From: Acidimicrobiaceae bacterium
Lineage (GTDB): Bacteria > Actinomycetota > Acidimicrobiia > Acidimicrobiales > Ilumatobacteraceae
NCBI GenBank assembly: GCA_020637235.1
Contig: JACJWG010000006.1
Location: forward strand, 124,001-188,000
Reading direction: 5' to 3'
DNA length: 64,000 nucleotides
Positions 63,745 to 64,000 of the stretch are shown here, one piece after another; position 1 is the stretch's first letter; every line of letters begins with the position of its first letter. The position numbers were made by a program, and so were the translations under genes. The notes beneath the pieces are model-generated. The model was not told the origin of the DNA, did not search any database, and saw nothing but the letters and a program-made list of their open reading frames with translations.

Positions 63745-63833
63745 GTGAGCCCGATGCGCACCGGCTGCGCATCCCGCTCACGAAGGCGAGGGGTTCGTGA
63801 GCCCGATGCGCACCGGCTGCGCATCTCGCTCAC
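63745..63833. repeat. Tandem pair of 37-nt hairpin repeats (copy B)
   Basis: Two 37-nt palindromic units (63745-63781, 63797-63833), period 52 bp, closely related to the pair at 58343-58431. They lie 6 bp after the M50 protease stop and 10 bp before the stop of the convergent partial gene. Probably a bidirectional terminator. Confidence 0.85.
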
Positions 63834-63843
63834 GAAGGCGAGG

Positions 63844-64000
63844 TCAGGCGTCCTTGACGCTCCAGCTGCGCTTCGCGACCGGGTCCTTGTCGCTCCAGGG
63901 GAAGTTGATCCAGAGATCGGTCTTCTTCCACACGTAGTCGCACTTCACGACCGAGTGGCTCTTCTCGTACAGGCACGCGGTGCGCACCTCGGCCACCTTG
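63844..64000 (-). CDS. C-terminal fragment of an unidentified protein, cut by the window edge
   Basis: The last 51 codons of a minus-strand gene whose 5' part lies beyond the window. The visible end is KVAEVRTACLYEKSHSVVKC followed by DYVWKKTDLWINFPWSDKD, then PVAKRSWSVKDA and a TGA stop. It has two Cys and four Trp and no motif I can name. Codon usage is like the neighbours. The frame is open to the edge and ends 10 bp from a hairpin-repeat pair. Confidence 0.7.
   Translation of the reverse strand, partial: KVAEVRTACLYEKSHSVVKCDYVWKKTDLWINFPWSDKDPVAKRSWSVKDA

Noticed and set aside
58343..63833. Attachment sites or integron-like sites at the paired 37-nt repeats
   Set aside because: No integrase, and the units are tandem palindromes at gene ends rather than single crossover sites flanking a cargo.

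Overview
The window is a high-GC chromosomal stretch of an actinobacterium. Three things suggest this: the order of the glycine-cleavage/FHA/MerR genes, a GDP-mannose-type nucleotidyltransferase fused to a phosphomannomutase, and a DUF222/HNH gene. Many genes also have a -10-like TANNNT box only 6-8 nt before the start codon, as in leaderless transcription. A marine or freshwater Acidimicrobiia (Ilumatobacter-like) host is my inference from overall gene style, not from a marker gene. No rRNA, integrase, transposase, CRISPR array or phage module is visible. One tRNA is present, tRNA-Pro(GGG).

Layout. 0-12.5 kb: gcvP, a Lys-rich helical protein and gcvT (+) converge on a minus-strand block of MerR, DUF151 nuclease, MerR, FHA protein, gcvH, mannose-1-P guanylyltransferase/phosphomannomutase and a CDP-alcohol phosphatidyltransferase. 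This order matches the mycobacterial pgsA2...gcvH-garA-Rv1828-Rv1829-Rv1830...gcvB neighbourhood. An SDR gene and a HIT gene follow. 12.5-25.1 kb: two head-on cassettes of pilin-like genes, each [minor prepilin - von Willebrand A prepilin - PilX-like protein], flank an SRAP (HMCES/YedK) gene. Beside them are a third VWA prepilin and a small type IV pilin. This is the most novel part of the window. 25-35 kb: tRNA-Pro, a crotonase, a GH13 glucosidase, der with a DUF512 radical-SAM gene, ispH, two membrane proteins and a DUF222/HNH gene. 35-50 kb: acyl-CoA dehydrogenase, hydrolases, a flavin reductase, a diiron/SCP2/ferredoxin operon, an acyl-CoA ligase, a MoCo-sulfurase-like enzyme, an oxidoreductase/aldehyde dehydrogenase pair and a GDPD. 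51-61 kb: a probable nitrogen-compound uptake and breakdown locus (gamma-glutamyltransferase, luciferase-like monooxygenase, amidohydrolase, ABC importer, VOC protein, M20 amidase, creatininase family). 61-64 kb: a CrtI-like flavoprotein, a yybP-ykoY-like (Mn2+) riboswitch in front of an M50 site-2 protease, and a partial gene at the edge.

Quality caveat. Roughly 7.8-11.37, 12.5-16.86 and 17.85-19.08 kb are dense in frameshifts, with short intact stretches between them. Conserved housekeeping genes (gcvH, the GDP-mannose enzyme, the phosphatidyltransferase) are hit as hard as the accessory ones, and the protein sequence can be followed by switching frame. I read this as error-rich sequence rather than true decay, and give those genes as reconstructed extents.

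Other recurrent signals are a CTTGACGA/GTCAAGA palindrome ahead of the pilin units, and a pair of 37-nt hairpin repeats found between convergent genes at two distant sites.
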